From: JAIKWW01 sp052169645
Lineage (GTDB): Bacteria > Bacillota > Clostridia > Peptostreptococcales > Anaerovoracaceae
NCBI GenBank assembly: GCA_052169645.1
Contig: JBQNCA010000001.1
Coordinates: 1-64,000, forward strand
Reading direction: 5' to 3'
Length of the DNA stretch: 64,000 nt
Below, piece after piece: positions 37,201 to 45,931 of this stretch. A program made the translations under genes and the position numbers. Each line of letters starts with the position of its first letter. The stretch's first letter is position 1. The notes beneath the pieces were generated by a model. The model was given only the letters and a program-made list of their open reading frames with translations, did no database searches and was not told the origin of the DNA.

Positions 37201-39135
37201 CTTTTCCTCCGGAACTTCCGCTTCAAAATATGCAGCATCCGTACTGAGTCCCATATCTACAGCCTTTGTAATCGGAACAAAGCTGCTCGGCAATGATACT
37301 CCGTCCAAATTTGTATCATATGAAAGAGTAAACGTATTGGTCTTCCATATTGCAAATAAAGTATTCAACACGCCTACAGAGGGATTGGGCGATTCGGAAA
37401 TTTCCTGCTTATCGTTATAATCCGCTGTATCGGAATTTGCAGATTTTCCCCAACCGACAAACCTACTGTTCTTCTTCGTATATGTATTGATATTCAATAC
37501 AGTAGGCTTTCCGAATAACAAGGTCTGCTGAGCCATCGGCAATCCGCTTCCCGTATTTGCATCAAATTTTATATTATATTTCCATACCGCATATAAATTT
37601 ACGATAGTTCCGTTCTCTGTACTCAGATCTTCTTCCAGCTCGTAGCCGTCCGAATATTTCACTTGATGCGAATTTTCATCAAGTGCCCAGCCTGCAAAGC
37701 TATAACCCTGTTTGCTAAATTGATTGACAGCCAATTTATCGCCCACTGTTCCGTAAGAAACTGTCTGATCGACCATACTTCCGCTGCCGCTGCCTGAATT
37801 GTAGCGAATCGTGTATGTATGAGGTGTCCATTTTGCCACGAGATTGATAATTGCCGTATCAACGGCTTTTACCGGAGTTTCGGCTTTTACTACATGATTC
37901 TCCTCATCATACCAATTTTCAAAGCTATATCCTGTTCTTGTAACTGTAGGCAACGCCCCATAGGTTTGACCGAATTTGACCGACTTCTGAAAAGAAGTGG
38001 TTCCTGCACCCTGCGCATCTGTAAATTTTCCGCCTGCCGCATTAAACTGTGCAATATACGTTCCCTCCGTAAATTCAGCATAATAAGTGGCCGGTGCGGA
38101 TACATTCACCTCATAAATGGTGGAGGGTTTATCATTACCGCTGTTGTATTGTCCTTCCGGATCAATTCTCGGATTTACACTGTTTGAATTTATTTCATGA
38201 AACTTTTCAGGAATCACCTTTCCGTCATACCAGCCGCTATAGGTATAACCTGCTGCGGGTATAGCTCTCAGTACCAAGCGCCCTGCCGATGCATATCGCC
38301 TGTATTCTGTGGTTCCGTTGGCGCTTACCACATTATTATATAACCCCGGCGACGATGCCGGCTTAACTATTGCAGGATATCCGGCAACGGACGTCATTGC
38401 CGCATCATCTTTTAATAAAGTCTTTGTGATTATTTCGTATTGAATTTTCGCTTCGCCTGCCCAAACCTCTTTTCCGTTCACCTTGGCATAGGATCTGTCG
38501 CCCGTATAATATGGTATTTTTATATTTGATGCTGACGTAAGTCCTTCAAATGCATACTGCCCGACAATTCTGACGCTCGACGGTATCGTAATTTCTTTTA
38601 TGGATGCATCCTGTGCGAATGATCTGTCCCCTATGGTTGCAATTTTATTTCCCATTTCGACATTGGAAAGGCTTATACAATTCTCAAAGGCATGATTTCC
38701 GATTCGTACCGTTCCGTTGCCTATTATTACAGTTCCGAGATTGTTGAGATTTGCAAATGCATAATCTCCGATTTCAGATACCGATTCCTTTATTTCTATC
38801 TTTGAAATATTTGTACTGAATTTTGAATACCACGGCGGAATATTGCCGCTCGCTGCGACACCGTTGCCTCCGGGTGTAAATTCAAAATCGGGAATCCTCG
38901 CATTGGATCCGCTGTTTGCACTGACAATCAAGGTTGTAGTTGCCATATCATATGAAAATAAGCAGTTACCGTCAGATGCCGAATAAGAGTAGCTGTATAT
39001 ATTATTATTCTGACTCCATGAACCCTCTGCCGCATATGCTGTTTGCAATCCTGTCGTTGCCGGCATAACCGTAAATATCATCAGCAAAGACAATGCTATT
39101 GCTAATATTTTACCGAATTTTCTGTTTATTGCCAT
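34255..39135 (-). CDS. Large SLH-domain surface protein with leucine-rich and InlB-B-type repeats
   Basis: The 1626-residue secreted protein begins with a signal peptide (cleavage near AYAAEG, residue 36). A BspA-like leucine-rich segment follows (about 110-220; TIGDRSFAQDASIKEITIPSS). Next come about seven tandem InlB-B/Flg_new repeats of about 70 residues (about 355-960), ending in LYAVW-like strands. Divergent bacterial repeats (about 1060-1380) contain GYxVxSxxVDG-type strands. Three SLH domains fill the C-terminus (about 1445-1626) and should bind secondary cell-wall polymer. It is probably a cell-surface adhesin or structural layer protein. No catalytic domain is seen. A GGAGGGC site precedes the ATG. 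Confidence 0.93.
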   Translation of the reverse strand: MAINRKFGKILAIALSLLMIFTVMPATTGLQTAYAAEGSWSQNNNIYSYSYSASDGNCLFSYDMATTTLIVSANSGSNARIPDFEFTPGGNGVAASGNIPPWYSKFSTNISKIEIKESVSEIGDYAFANLNNLGTVIIGNGTVRIGNHAFENCISLSNVEMGNKIATIGDRSFAQDASIKEITIPSSVRIVGQYAFEGLTSASNIKIPYYTGDRSYAKVNGKEVWAGEAKIQYEIITKTLLKDDAAMTSVAGYPAIVKPASSPGLYNNVVSANGTTEYRRYASAGRLVLRAIPAAGYTYSGWYDGKVIPEKFHEINSNSVNPRIDPEGQYNSGNDKPSTIYEVNVSAPATYYAEFTEGTYIAQFNAAGGKFTDAQGAGTTSFQKSVKFGQTYGALPTVTRTGYSFENWYDEENHVVKAETPVKAVDTAIINLVAKWTPHTYTIRYNSGSGSGSMVDQTVSYGTVGDKLAVNQFSKQGYSFAGWALDENSHQVKYSDGYELEEDLSTENGTIVNLYAVWKYNIKFDANTGSGLPMAQQTLLFGKPTVLNINTYTKKNSRFVGWGKSANSDTADYNDKQEISESPNPSVGVLNTLFAIWKTNTFTLSYDTNLDGVSLPSSFVPITKAVDMGLSTDAAYFEAEVPEEKLTDGSYSFLGWSTDKNAAEPDQGLAFQEDHLQNKIVKVSKNTILYAVWKPKEITLSFGTGGDSSVYGQGVSNVITAIGVKTYLPDCTYKKTGYNFAGWKDTNTNTVYKSTATKRASGVFSTDTSFITTWEPITYSVTFLARNYDEVGSLVPAKITGIKYTDDITIPKTTLIRKGYTFKGWSRSQDASVADYAAAGVTIPEAKLTAIDGGEIILYDVWDADAYTIKFNGNGGIASSPMEDKNLPYGEEWKLTKNTFTQEGFEFTGWSRTPNGEVEFKDEAKVINLATSGDVNLYAVWRPTCLLSFEIALDNVIKNDSGDSIVIGDDKKTVTKIAIPDNTNLNGYKLAAVAATGHEFLGWKLKNDNGEISESYISNNTNLADYTFSGRKFTVVACFKTIEYKVYVEKLINGKITVSLNEDFSGDNVAVSGTEKNTMKYVHGDTLYVKIELDDPQHYALGELEISDGNAKVIAAYTGNNVNTLLKKGSTDEGFVKIYTGTVEELLGEKGKPYMPCDLNIKGATDKIATYFKVKAVSGANGTVTPAGETVYNDGETAVYTVIPAEGYFIESVKVDNEDKTPVGEVTTGITVSITKDATITASFAKLAEYVNVKLNPVDSDYGSVSVTPVGRVKQGTEIKVDVNPKKGYDVRSITINGVSRTSKDSYKFNANQDTIIDVSFETVDTSSKNKNDKDKDSDSRSKYTIRGSAGNGGDISISKETVKAGKDLTVTITPHRGYIISSLIVDGKDVPVSTSYTFRKVDADHTIIAMFKIMNLYGTNQYGVMDEKVYSNGGMPISSTSSGIFRDVSVSSWYYPAIQYIHNMGLLAGLGSTNYYPESNASRAMIVALLYNNEGAPAGNYNSGFRDVNSGGIYANAVNWAAARGIVKGITDTNFEPESSVTREQLATIMYRYARLTGRNVGNTSGNKVSSYKDANQISNYAETAMNWACNNGLIEGRSPNTLVPDGTTTRAELAAIMMRFKQNL

Positions 39136-39486
39136 AATCGCCCTCCGTAATCAATCTATAAAAGTCTATTTTCTAATCATTCTGTAATATTATTATTCCA
39201 AAATTGCTGACTTATTGCATTATTATTCATATAAGAATTTCGGCATTTCTATCTGAAAAATAACTTATCTGCCACTGTCGTAACACAATTATCATATATA
39301 AGTCCACAATTTGACTTTATGTTACTTAAACTTGCCTTTTTCACAAACTTACTGTAATATTTTCATGTATCTAACACCGACCGTTAAATTTTTTATATTA
39401 ATATATACTACTATATTCTCCTCGCCAAATGCGTGGAGCGGGCTATATGCACTGCTGCCTAAAAACTTTTGAAAAAGGAGTTATCG
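39136..39486. other. Divergent promoter region between the SLH protein and the lipoprotein
   Basis: About 350 AT-rich bases with no gene. Promoters for both divergent genes are expected; TTGACT at about 39313 lacks a clear -10, so none is assigned. Confidence 0.4.
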
Positions 39487-40515
39487 ATGAAAAATTATAA
39501 ATTAAAGTTGTTCATTATATGTCTGTTGGGAATATTAACAATCCTTAGCTTCATAGCTTGTAAAGACCCTCAAACCAAGATAGATCGGGATAAACTTGTG
39601 AAAGCAAATGCTCTTGATGTTATTATGGAAAATCATACATCCATTAAGGAAACTGTTAAATATTATGAAAATTTAAAAAAGGATGAAACCTACGAGACTA
39701 TATCCTACTACAGCTCGGATAATAACGGAGTATATGTTGCTGCCGGCTATGATACTGCAAGCGATAATGCCGTTCCTGATAAAAAAGCTGAAAATGACAG
39801 TCATTTCAATACATATATTTCCAACGATACAGAATACCATTACCTCACAGATACGGGAAAAATGACGGTTTACCCTCTTACCTCCGATTACATGAATGAT
39901 TTTTTAAAAGATTCATTTGTGATAGACAGTACCGCAAATGAATCCGTCGAATCTGTCGAATATCGTGACGGTAAAGTCAAAATTACTACAGAAGCTGATA
40001 TCACCGAGCTTTTTACAAAAGACACCTTATCTAAAATGGAAGATTTGGCAGGAAAAAAGCTCAATTCCGTACAGTACATTTATACTGCAAACGAATCGTC
40101 GCTTCTGCTATATTCCTTAGAAACCTCCTATATTGCTGAGGACGGAACAGCTTTCCTTTTTTCCAAGGCAAGCATAAGCTATGATGTCAAGGATGACGCA
40201 AAGCCTTCCACTGAATTTGTTAATCAATATCTTTCTACTGTAAATACGAGAAACATTTCCGTCATTGAAAAATCCGGAACCTCCACAGTAGTTAAAAATT
40301 ATACCGTACCTGCGTCTATGTCACCGGATTTCAAATGCTTTGAAAGCTTTTACGGCTATACTATATATACCGATGAAAACTGTACATATAAATACAGCTC
40401 GGAAACTCCGGATGAAAACGGCAACTATCCGAATGCGACCTTTTATGCACAGAAAGATATAAAAAAAGATATTTCGAGGTCAAAAAAATCCGGGACCTCA
40501 CAGTCAGAATCATAA
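39487..40515 (+). CDS. Predicted lipoprotein of unknown function
   Basis: The 342-residue protein has a lipoprotein signal peptide ending in the lipobox SFIAC near residue 24, so it should be anchored to the outer face of the membrane. The mature part is mostly beta-rich (many Tyr/Thr/Lys strands) and ends in a Lys/Ser-rich tail. I recognise no family. The ATG at 39487 is chosen because AAAGGAG lies just upstream; an in-frame TTG six codons earlier overlaps that site. It may be cotranscribed with nothing, since a hairpin follows. Confidence 0.75.
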   Translation: MKNYKLKLFIICLLGILTILSFIACKDPQTKIDRDKLVKANALDVIMENHTSIKETVKYYENLKKDETYETISYYSSDNNGVYVAAGYDTASDNAVPDKKAENDSHFNTYISNDTEYHYLTDTGKMTVYPLTSDYMNDFLKDSFVIDSTANESVESVEYRDGKVKITTEADITELFTKDTLSKMEDLAGKKLNSVQYIYTANESSLLLYSLETSYIAEDGTAFLFSKASISYDVKDDAKPSTEFVNQYLSTVNTRNISVIEKSGTSTVVKNYTVPASMSPDFKCFESFYGYTIYTDENCTYKYSSETPDENGNYPNATFYAQKDIKKDISRSKKSGTSQSES

Positions 40516-40564
40516 AAATGTAGTATACTTAGCTATGTATAAGTCTGTAATAAAGTGCTTTTAC

Positions 40565-40604
40565 ATGTAGGTTCCGCCTAATTGACATCGCCTACATTTT
40601 TATA
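40565..40604 (+). terminator. Terminator of the lipoprotein gene
   Basis: ATGTAGG and CCTACAT form the closing stem, followed by TTTTTATAA. Additional GGCG-type pairing may extend it. Confidence 0.7.
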
Positions 40605-40654
40605 ATTCATAATGATTGCAAATTAAAATTATATGCATAATTCAGGAGGTTAAA

Positions 40655-41575
40655 ATGACATATGTTATAGGTCACAAAAATCCGGATACGGATTCAATAT
40701 GTTCAGCTATAGGCTATGCCGCATTTAAAACGGCTCTCACGGGAGATACATATATCCCTCGCAGAGCCGGAAATATAAACCCTGAAACCCGTTTTATACT
40801 TGAGCGTTTCAACTTGCCCGAGCCGGAACTTCTTGAAAATGCTTCGGGGCTCGATATTATACTTGTCGATCACAATGAAGTCGCTCAGGCTGTAGACGGG
40901 CTTCTCGATTCAAATATCTGTGAAATTTTGGATCATCATAAAATAGGTGATGTCCAGACCCCTAATCCTATATACTTCCGCAATGTCCCGGTCGGATGTA
41001 CTGCAACTATAGTATATATGCATTATAAAGAAAATAACCTCGTGCCGGAAAAGGCTGTAGCAGGCGCTCTTTGCTCCGCATTGCTTTCAGATACGCTTGC
41101 ATTCCGCTCTCCGACTTGTACACAGACGGATAGGGACACTGCTGAAGAACTCGCCGAGCTTGCGGGAATTGACGATATTCAGGCCTATGCGAAAGAAATG
41201 TTTAAAGCGGGCAGTGAGCTTACAGGAAAAACTCCTGACGAAATATTCCATTTGGATTACAAGAAATTTTCTGCGGGAAATACAAGCTTCGGTGTCGGCC
41301 AGGTTACCTCCATGGATGCCGATGAACTCGCCGACCTTAAAACAAGAATGGTAGAATATATGAATTCGAGTCTTGCGGAACAGGATGTAGACATGATATT
41401 TTTCCTTCTCACCGACATTCTCGATGAATCCAGCGAATTGCTTTTTGCAGGTGAAGGCGCCGAGGCGGCAGTCAAAGCAGCTTTTACATCTTCGGAAACC
41501 GACAGAGTGTATTTAAAAGGTGTAGTTTCTCGTAAAAAACAGATTATTCCACAGCTTACAGAAGCTTTAAGTTAA
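40655..41575 (+). CDS. ppaC: Manganese-dependent inorganic pyrophosphatase
   Basis: The 306-residue DHH-family family II enzyme hydrolyses pyrophosphate. Metal ligands lie in GHKNPDTDSICSA (His9, Asp13, Asp15) and ILDHHKIG; the C-terminal DHHA2 domain contains KGVVSRKKQIIP with the substrate-binding SRKKQ motif. It lacks CBS and DRTGG insert domains, so it should not be controlled by adenine nucleotides. The ATG at 40655 has a CAGGAGG site and matches the family start; a longer frame from 40616 is not needed. Confidence 0.97.
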   Translation: MTYVIGHKNPDTDSICSAIGYAAFKTALTGDTYIPRRAGNINPETRFILERFNLPEPELLENASGLDIILVDHNEVAQAVDGLLDSNICEILDHHKIGDVQTPNPIYFRNVPVGCTATIVYMHYKENNLVPEKAVAGALCSALLSDTLAFRSPTCTQTDRDTAEELAELAGIDDIQAYAKEMFKAGSELTGKTPDEIFHLDYKKFSAGNTSFGVGQVTSMDADELADLKTRMVEYMNSSLAEQDVDMIFFLLTDILDESSELLFAGEGAEAAVKAAFTSSETDRVYLKGVVSRKKQIIPQLTEALS

Positions 41576-41625
41576 AATTTACATCCATATTGTTTAAGAT
41601 TTTTTTAATAAATAATGGATTCCCC

Positions 41626-41668
41626 TTGCAATTCCTATAAACCAATGCTACAATTTTACATAGGAATT
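41626..41668 (+). promoter_or_regulatory. Promoter and palindromic operator of the ArsR-type gene
   Basis: TTGCAA (41626-41631) and TACAAT (41649-41654) are spaced by 17 bases. A perfect inverted repeat AATTCCTAT (41630-41638)...ATAGGAATT (41660-41668) overlaps both the -35 and the start region. This layout suggests the repressor at 41691 controls itself. Confidence 0.75.
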
Positions 41669-41690
41669 AAGCGATATATACGAGGTTCTT

Positions 41691-42008
41691 ATGAGATTAA
41701 GAAAAGATAATGACGAGCTCTTGGAAGAAGAGATTCTTCTTATCGCAGGTGTTTCAGACGCTCTGGCACATCCTGTACGCATAAAGATTTTCAGATTCAT
41801 CATGAACTGCAACAAAACCCGGCAGATGATTTGCAATAAAGATGTGGTTTCCGCCTTTGATTATTCTCAGGCAACAATATCACAGCATTTGAAAAAATTG
41901 CAGCAGTCAAATTTAATTCAGGTAAAGAGAAAAGATAAATTTTCATATTATTTTGTCAATATAGGTGTTTTGCAGAAGTATGTATCAATAGTAAATAAAT
42001 TTGATTAA
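41691..42008 (+). CDS. ArsR/SmtB-family transcriptional repressor
   Basis: The 105-residue winged-helix protein has the ArsR signature: ALAHPVRIKIFRFI, recognition helix SQATISQHLKKLQQSNLI and the wing KRKDKFSYYFVN. Cysteine residues are few (Cys40, Cys48) and the classical ELCVCDL metal motif is absent, so the inducer is not obvious and may be non-metal. Its own promoter is wrapped by a perfect inverted repeat. No transporter or resistance gene is adjacent on the same strand, so targets are unknown. Confidence 0.87.
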   Translation: MRLRKDNDELLEEEILLIAGVSDALAHPVRIKIFRFIMNCNKTRQMICNKDVVSAFDYSQATISQHLKKLQQSNLIQVKRKDKFSYYFVNIGVLQKYVSIVNKFD

Positions 42009-42087
42009 TTTCTCAAAGTCTATAGTATAGTAATCAACGATTTTCATCGTCCTCTATATATTTAAAGATTGTTTGGCATAGGAAAGA

Positions 42088-42118
42088 CTAAAACGAGCCG
42101 TAACCCGGCTCGTTTTAG
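42088..42118. terminator. Terminator after the ArsR-type gene
   Basis: A perfect 13-bp stem CTAAAACGAGCCG (42088-42100) with CGGCTCGTTTTAG (42106-42118) around a 5-base loop. Confidence 0.85.
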
Positions 42119-42233
42119 TGCTTGACTAAATTAAACAATACATCGTATAATTATGCGAGTATAATAATATGTAAATACAATATTAAAACGATCTGCTTTT
42201 TGGCAGATATTATTTTTATTACAGGGGGAAAAT

Positions 42234-42461
42234 ATGGGAACTAAGGTCGTTGAATTTCTTGAAAATAATATCAATCTTACAAACCTTACAGATAATGAAA
42301 AGGAGCTTCTGGTAAAAAAGTTCTCCCAATTTAAGCGACTCCCTAAGGAAACCAATAATGTGTGTCCAAATTACTTCAACCCTTATCATGATCCGAGAAA
42401 TTGTCCCGGTGCATGCAGATACTGTCTCTGGGACGGTGTATTGTCGGAAGAAGGCATGTAG
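42234..42461 (+). CDS. Small cysteine-rich protein, probable metal binder
   Basis: The 75-residue protein has a basic/acidic helical N-terminal half and a C-terminal cluster of four cysteines in CPNYFNPYHDPRNCPGAC followed by RYCLWDG, with a histidine among them. This is a plausible zinc or iron site. A GGGGG ribosome binding site lies at normal spacing. I do not recognise the family. It is flanked by terminators on both sides, so it is a stand-alone unit. Confidence 0.7.
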   Translation: MGTKVVEFLENNINLTNLTDNEKELLVKKFSQFKRLPKETNNVCPNYFNPYHDPRNCPGACRYCLWDGVLSEEGM

Positions 42462-42552
42462 CCGTTAAAATCATATTTAGCAAATGTTCCTTTTACCTAA
42501 TTTTTATCCGGTAAAAGGAACATTTTTAAATTTCCGAGAAAAATGAGCTTTA

Positions 42553-43536
42553 TTAAATTGGTGCAGGTTTAAGATCATTTTGTCGAGCTTCAACTTGTAA
42601 CTTTTCTATAGTCTCCACGATATCGGAATTGCAAGGGGCGCACATCCCTATCCCCTCCGCCATTCTCACAATCGCACCGTTAATACTGCGGATCTCCGTA
42701 GTGCGCCCCCTTTCGACGTCCTGAAGCATGGAGCATTTATTTTCAGCCGTTGCCTGCAACGTGGCGGCAACGGCGGCTTCGATTTCGGCGGCTTCATAAC
42801 TGCGTCCCTCTGCAGCATTTATCGCCTCGACAGCCTCTCTCACAAGCTGCCTCGAAGCATCCATAAGCTCCATGCTCTCCAAAAGCGCGCCGTTTTTAAT
42901 CCCGTTCACGGCGCATAAAGCATTAATCCCGACATTTATAAAAAGCTTTCTGAAAACGGCATCCTTTGCATCTTCCGTAACCCCGACTTCAAATCCGCAG
43001 TCTGTCAGCAGCTCGGCAACTTTGTCTGCGGCTTTCCGTCCTCTGCGGCTGTCCGGCATCGCCGCTCCTACAACCGTCGCTCCGCTGCCTGCATGAATCA
43101 CTGTGCCTTCTTTATCAATATAAGCTGCCTGAGCCGTAGTTCCGATAACTATCGATTCAGGCGAAACAACCCTTTCCAGTGCTTCCGCATTGCCATATCC
43201 GTTTTGCAATGAAACTGCAATCGTCTCCGCTCCGAACAATGCCCTATGTTGAATTACCGCCGACTCGGTCATGGGCGCTTTTACTGCAACAAAGACAATA
43301 TCAGCCGGCTTCTCTTTATTTGTGTCTGTCACGGCATCTATTCCGATTATCTTTTCTTCATCAACAGCCTTGATATTCTTTTCCAAATGTCTGATTTTTA
43401 TCCCGTTTTCCCTTATATTTGTCGCATGGGCTTCCGAAGCGACTACGCACAGTATATCTTCTCCGACCCTATATGCAAGACTCTCGGCAAGTAAAGAACC
43501 TATTGCTCCCGTTCCTATAATAGCAATTCTCATCAT
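42553..43536 (-). CDS. 2-dehydropantoate 2-reductase family protein (ApbA/PanE)
   Basis: The 328-residue NADPH-dependent oxidoreductase has the N-terminal Rossmann motif IGTGAIGSLLAESL, then AVKAPMTESA and SLQNGYGNAEAL. The C-terminal helical domain includes the conserved KLFINVGINALCAV lysine-containing segment and SMLQDVERGRTTEIRSINGAIV. It could reduce 2-dehydropantoate for coenzyme A synthesis, but the family includes other 2-oxoacid reductases. Starts at ATG ATG after AAGGGGG; a longer frame to 43596 is not supported. Confidence 0.88.
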   Translation of the reverse strand: MMRIAIIGTGAIGSLLAESLAYRVGEDILCVVASEAHATNIRENGIKIRHLEKNIKAVDEEKIIGIDAVTDTNKEKPADIVFVAVKAPMTESAVIQHRALFGAETIAVSLQNGYGNAEALERVVSPESIVIGTTAQAAYIDKEGTVIHAGSGATVVGAAMPDSRRGRKAADKVAELLTDCGFEVGVTEDAKDAVFRKLFINVGINALCAVNGIKNGALLESMELMDASRQLVREAVEAINAAEGRSYEAAEIEAAVAATLQATAENKCSMLQDVERGRTTEIRSINGAIVRMAEGIGMCAPCNSDIVETIEKLQVEARQNDLKPAPI

Positions 43537-43660
43537 GCACCCCCTTGGTCGTATAACTTGCTTTATATTAAAATTAATTATAAAATAATTAAGCAATATT
43601 TAAAAGTCACTTGTTTCTTTATCAGTACAAAGAATAGCATTTTCAGAGGGGGTGAAACGT

Positions 43661-44989
43661 ATGCCGAAGCTTGATCAGGTAACTGAATATTTGTCTGAGG
43701 ATTTTTCGGATACCGACGAAAATGATATGACTATATCCGAATCCGAACCCGATTCCGACAGCACACCTTCCGACAGGAGAAGCCGCAGAAGACGCAGGAT
43801 TGCAGCCCAAATTGAACAGGAAAATATGGAATCGGAAGAAGAAAAGCAACAAGCCGAACTTCACGATGCAATAAGGGCTGCACGCATGGAGGCGGAAGAA
43901 GAGCAGGCAAAAGCACAGGAACTGACTGCTGCCGAAGCGGCTGCATTCGCAGCTTTGGAGACTGCCGAGGAAGAAGCTGCTGCTGCGGCACTCATAAAAG
44001 ATGATGACGACATTCTCCCCCCTAACGTACTCAGCAAGGATTGCAAGGTTTCCCGCCTTATAGGTTCAAAACGTTATTTTGACAGCCTTATAATTTCTCC
44101 TTTCAAACCTACTTTAACGGAAGAATCCGAATTCCTTATGAAAATTACAGAAAATTTTGATTGGAAGATCAATACCGGAGGCTCTTTTTATGTGAATAGC
44201 GGCTCGACCGCTTTTAATAAAGAGTTTGAAAAGGTTATGCTCTCTTACGTCCGTATGGAAAGAGGAGAATTTCCTATCCTGATATACGACAGCACTGTAC
44301 GTTGCAGCGGTCGATACGGTTTTGTTTTAACCGATCGCTACTTTCATTTTCATACCAGAGAATTGATTCCCTATAAATTCAAGCTTTCTCGCATAAGAAA
44401 TTTTGTTGTGGATTTCGGTGATACAAGCGAAGATTGGTCAATTCTGAGAATGCGTCAACTTGGCTCACGAGTTCTCGTTCCGGTTTTCAAATCTATCAAT
44501 GCGGAACGTGTGATAGAGGTTGCGGATGTGCTGATGCGAATGATCTACCATATGCTTTCAAAGCCTCGATTGACATTTACAGTAAACGGTATAATGCCGT
44601 ATAAATTACCTGAGCCGGAAACTCGTGACGGTTTTTTCGGTCTTTTGGACTTAATACTGAATCGAATATTCCGAAAGAAGCCTGATTTTGATTTGCCGGG
44701 ACGACCTTATACCTCTGATTTTCATATTGTAAAGCTCAATAATGCAAGAGTTGCGGCAGGACTCGATCCTGTGAGTAAACATGCTCCCGAAAAAGAAAAC
44801 GGTGAAGTATCCGCTGAAAATGCGGATTCCGGAGATGATTCCGATAAAAAGGATAAGAAAGATAAGAAGAATAAGAAAAATAAAAAATCCGAAAATTCAG
44901 ATAAAGGCAAGGATAAAAATAATAAAGATGATTCCGATAAAGAATCTAAAAAATCCAAAGATAAAAAAAAGAAAGGCAAAAAGAAGTAA
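43661..44989 (+). CDS. Uncharacterised protein with charged N-terminal and lysine-rich C-terminal tails
   Basis: The 442-residue protein (ATG at 43661 after GAGGGGG) has an N-terminal low-complexity region (about 1-125: acidic, then an Arg-rich SDRRSRRRRR segment, then Glu/Ala-rich). A central folded domain (about 130-345) contains YDSTVRCSGRYGFVLTDRYFHFH, suggestive of a PH-like or YcxB-type beta-sandwich. A Lys/Asp-rich tail of about 75 residues follows. I do not recognise the family. The tail could contact RNA or membrane. It is followed after seven bases by a YlmH-like gene, so the two form an operon. Confidence 0.7.
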   Translation: MPKLDQVTEYLSEDFSDTDENDMTISESEPDSDSTPSDRRSRRRRRIAAQIEQENMESEEEKQQAELHDAIRAARMEAEEEQAKAQELTAAEAAAFAALETAEEEAAAAALIKDDDDILPPNVLSKDCKVSRLIGSKRYFDSLIISPFKPTLTEESEFLMKITENFDWKINTGGSFYVNSGSTAFNKEFEKVMLSYVRMERGEFPILIYDSTVRCSGRYGFVLTDRYFHFHTRELIPYKFKLSRIRNFVVDFGDTSEDWSILRMRQLGSRVLVPVFKSINAERVIEVADVLMRMIYHMLSKPRLTFTVNGIMPYKLPEPETRDGFFGLLDLILNRIFRKKPDFDLPGRPYTSDFHIVKLNNARVAAGLDPVSKHAPEKENGEVSAENADSGDDSDKKDKKDKKNKKNKKSENSDKGKDKNNKDDSDKESKKSKDKKKKGKKK

Positions 44990-44995
44990 TAACTT

Positions 44996-45829
44996 ATGGG
45001 GAAATCCGAATTAAACATGCATAAGGATGATAAAATTCTTTTGGCATCTATACATGATCGTATGCAGCGCTGCAGCCGAAATTATATGATTACATGGAGC
45101 AACTTCCTCGATTTACGACAGCGTTCCATGCTTTCCGATGCCATTTCACATAAGAGTATAGGAAAGGATTTTCATATAGATTCGGATCCTGAAGTCAAGT
45201 TTTCATTTTATGGTGCTTACCCTGAAGCTGAACGTTCTGTTGTAATATTTCTTCCTTCATATATACAATCAAATGCTTATGATTACTTTATATCGGAGCC
45301 TGATGAAAATCCTTTAACTCTGCTGAGAGCATCTCTTCCCAAAGGAGCTCCTCATCTCACTCACAGAGACTATCTGGGGGCTTTGACGGGAACGGGAATA
45401 AAGCGTGAAATTATCGGTGATATCATCGTTTATGAAAATGGTGCGGATATCATCGTTTTGCGTGAAATAGCTAATTATATAAAAATGAATATGACAAATG
45501 CAGGTCGTGCCGTTATTTCGTGGGAAGAACTTCCTGTAAGTGAATTGCGCCTTTCAGAATCAAACCGCAGCTCACAGCGAGTCAGCGTCTCATCTCTGCG
45601 CTTGGATAATATTGTCGCCGCCGCATTTAAACTTTCAAGAGCAAAATCCTCCGAAGCGATTGGAGCCGGCATTGTATATGTTGACGATATGCGGACGGAA
45701 AAGCCTGAAAAATTGCTGAATCCCGGCTGCAAGCTTGTTTTGCGGGGGCGGGGCAAAGCCGTTTTCAAATCTGTTGAAGGAAATAGTTCAAAAGGTCGTA
45801 TCATCATAGTAATTGAAAATTTTTTATAA
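44996..45829 (+). CDS. S4-domain RNA-binding protein, YlmH-like
   Basis: The 277-residue protein matches the YlmH group linked to cell division clusters and to ribosome rescue in Firmicutes. The N-terminal part contains PEAERSVVIFLPSYI and HRDYLGALTGTGIKREIIGDI, family marks. The C-terminal S4 domain (about 195-262) reads SSLRLDNIVAAAFKLSRAK, then GIVYVDD and LNPGCKLVLRGRGKA, the usual RNA-contacting pattern. The start has only a weak ribosome binding site and may rely on coupling with the upstream gene, seven bases away. It lies outside the normal division cluster. Confidence 0.87.
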   Translation: MGKSELNMHKDDKILLASIHDRMQRCSRNYMITWSNFLDLRQRSMLSDAISHKSIGKDFHIDSDPEVKFSFYGAYPEAERSVVIFLPSYIQSNAYDYFISEPDENPLTLLRASLPKGAPHLTHRDYLGALTGTGIKREIIGDIIVYENGADIIVLREIANYIKMNMTNAGRAVISWEELPVSELRLSESNRSSQRVSVSSLRLDNIVAAAFKLSRAKSSEAIGAGIVYVDDMRTEKPEKLLNPGCKLVLRGRGKAVFKSVEGNSSKGRIIIVIENFL

Positions 45830-45931
45830 TTTAAATTTCATAAATTTTCTTTGTTTACAAATTATTTGTTCGGTGAATTTATTATATAATGAAGATATAA
45901 CTTTTCTGCATTACTATGAAAGGAGTCCGCA

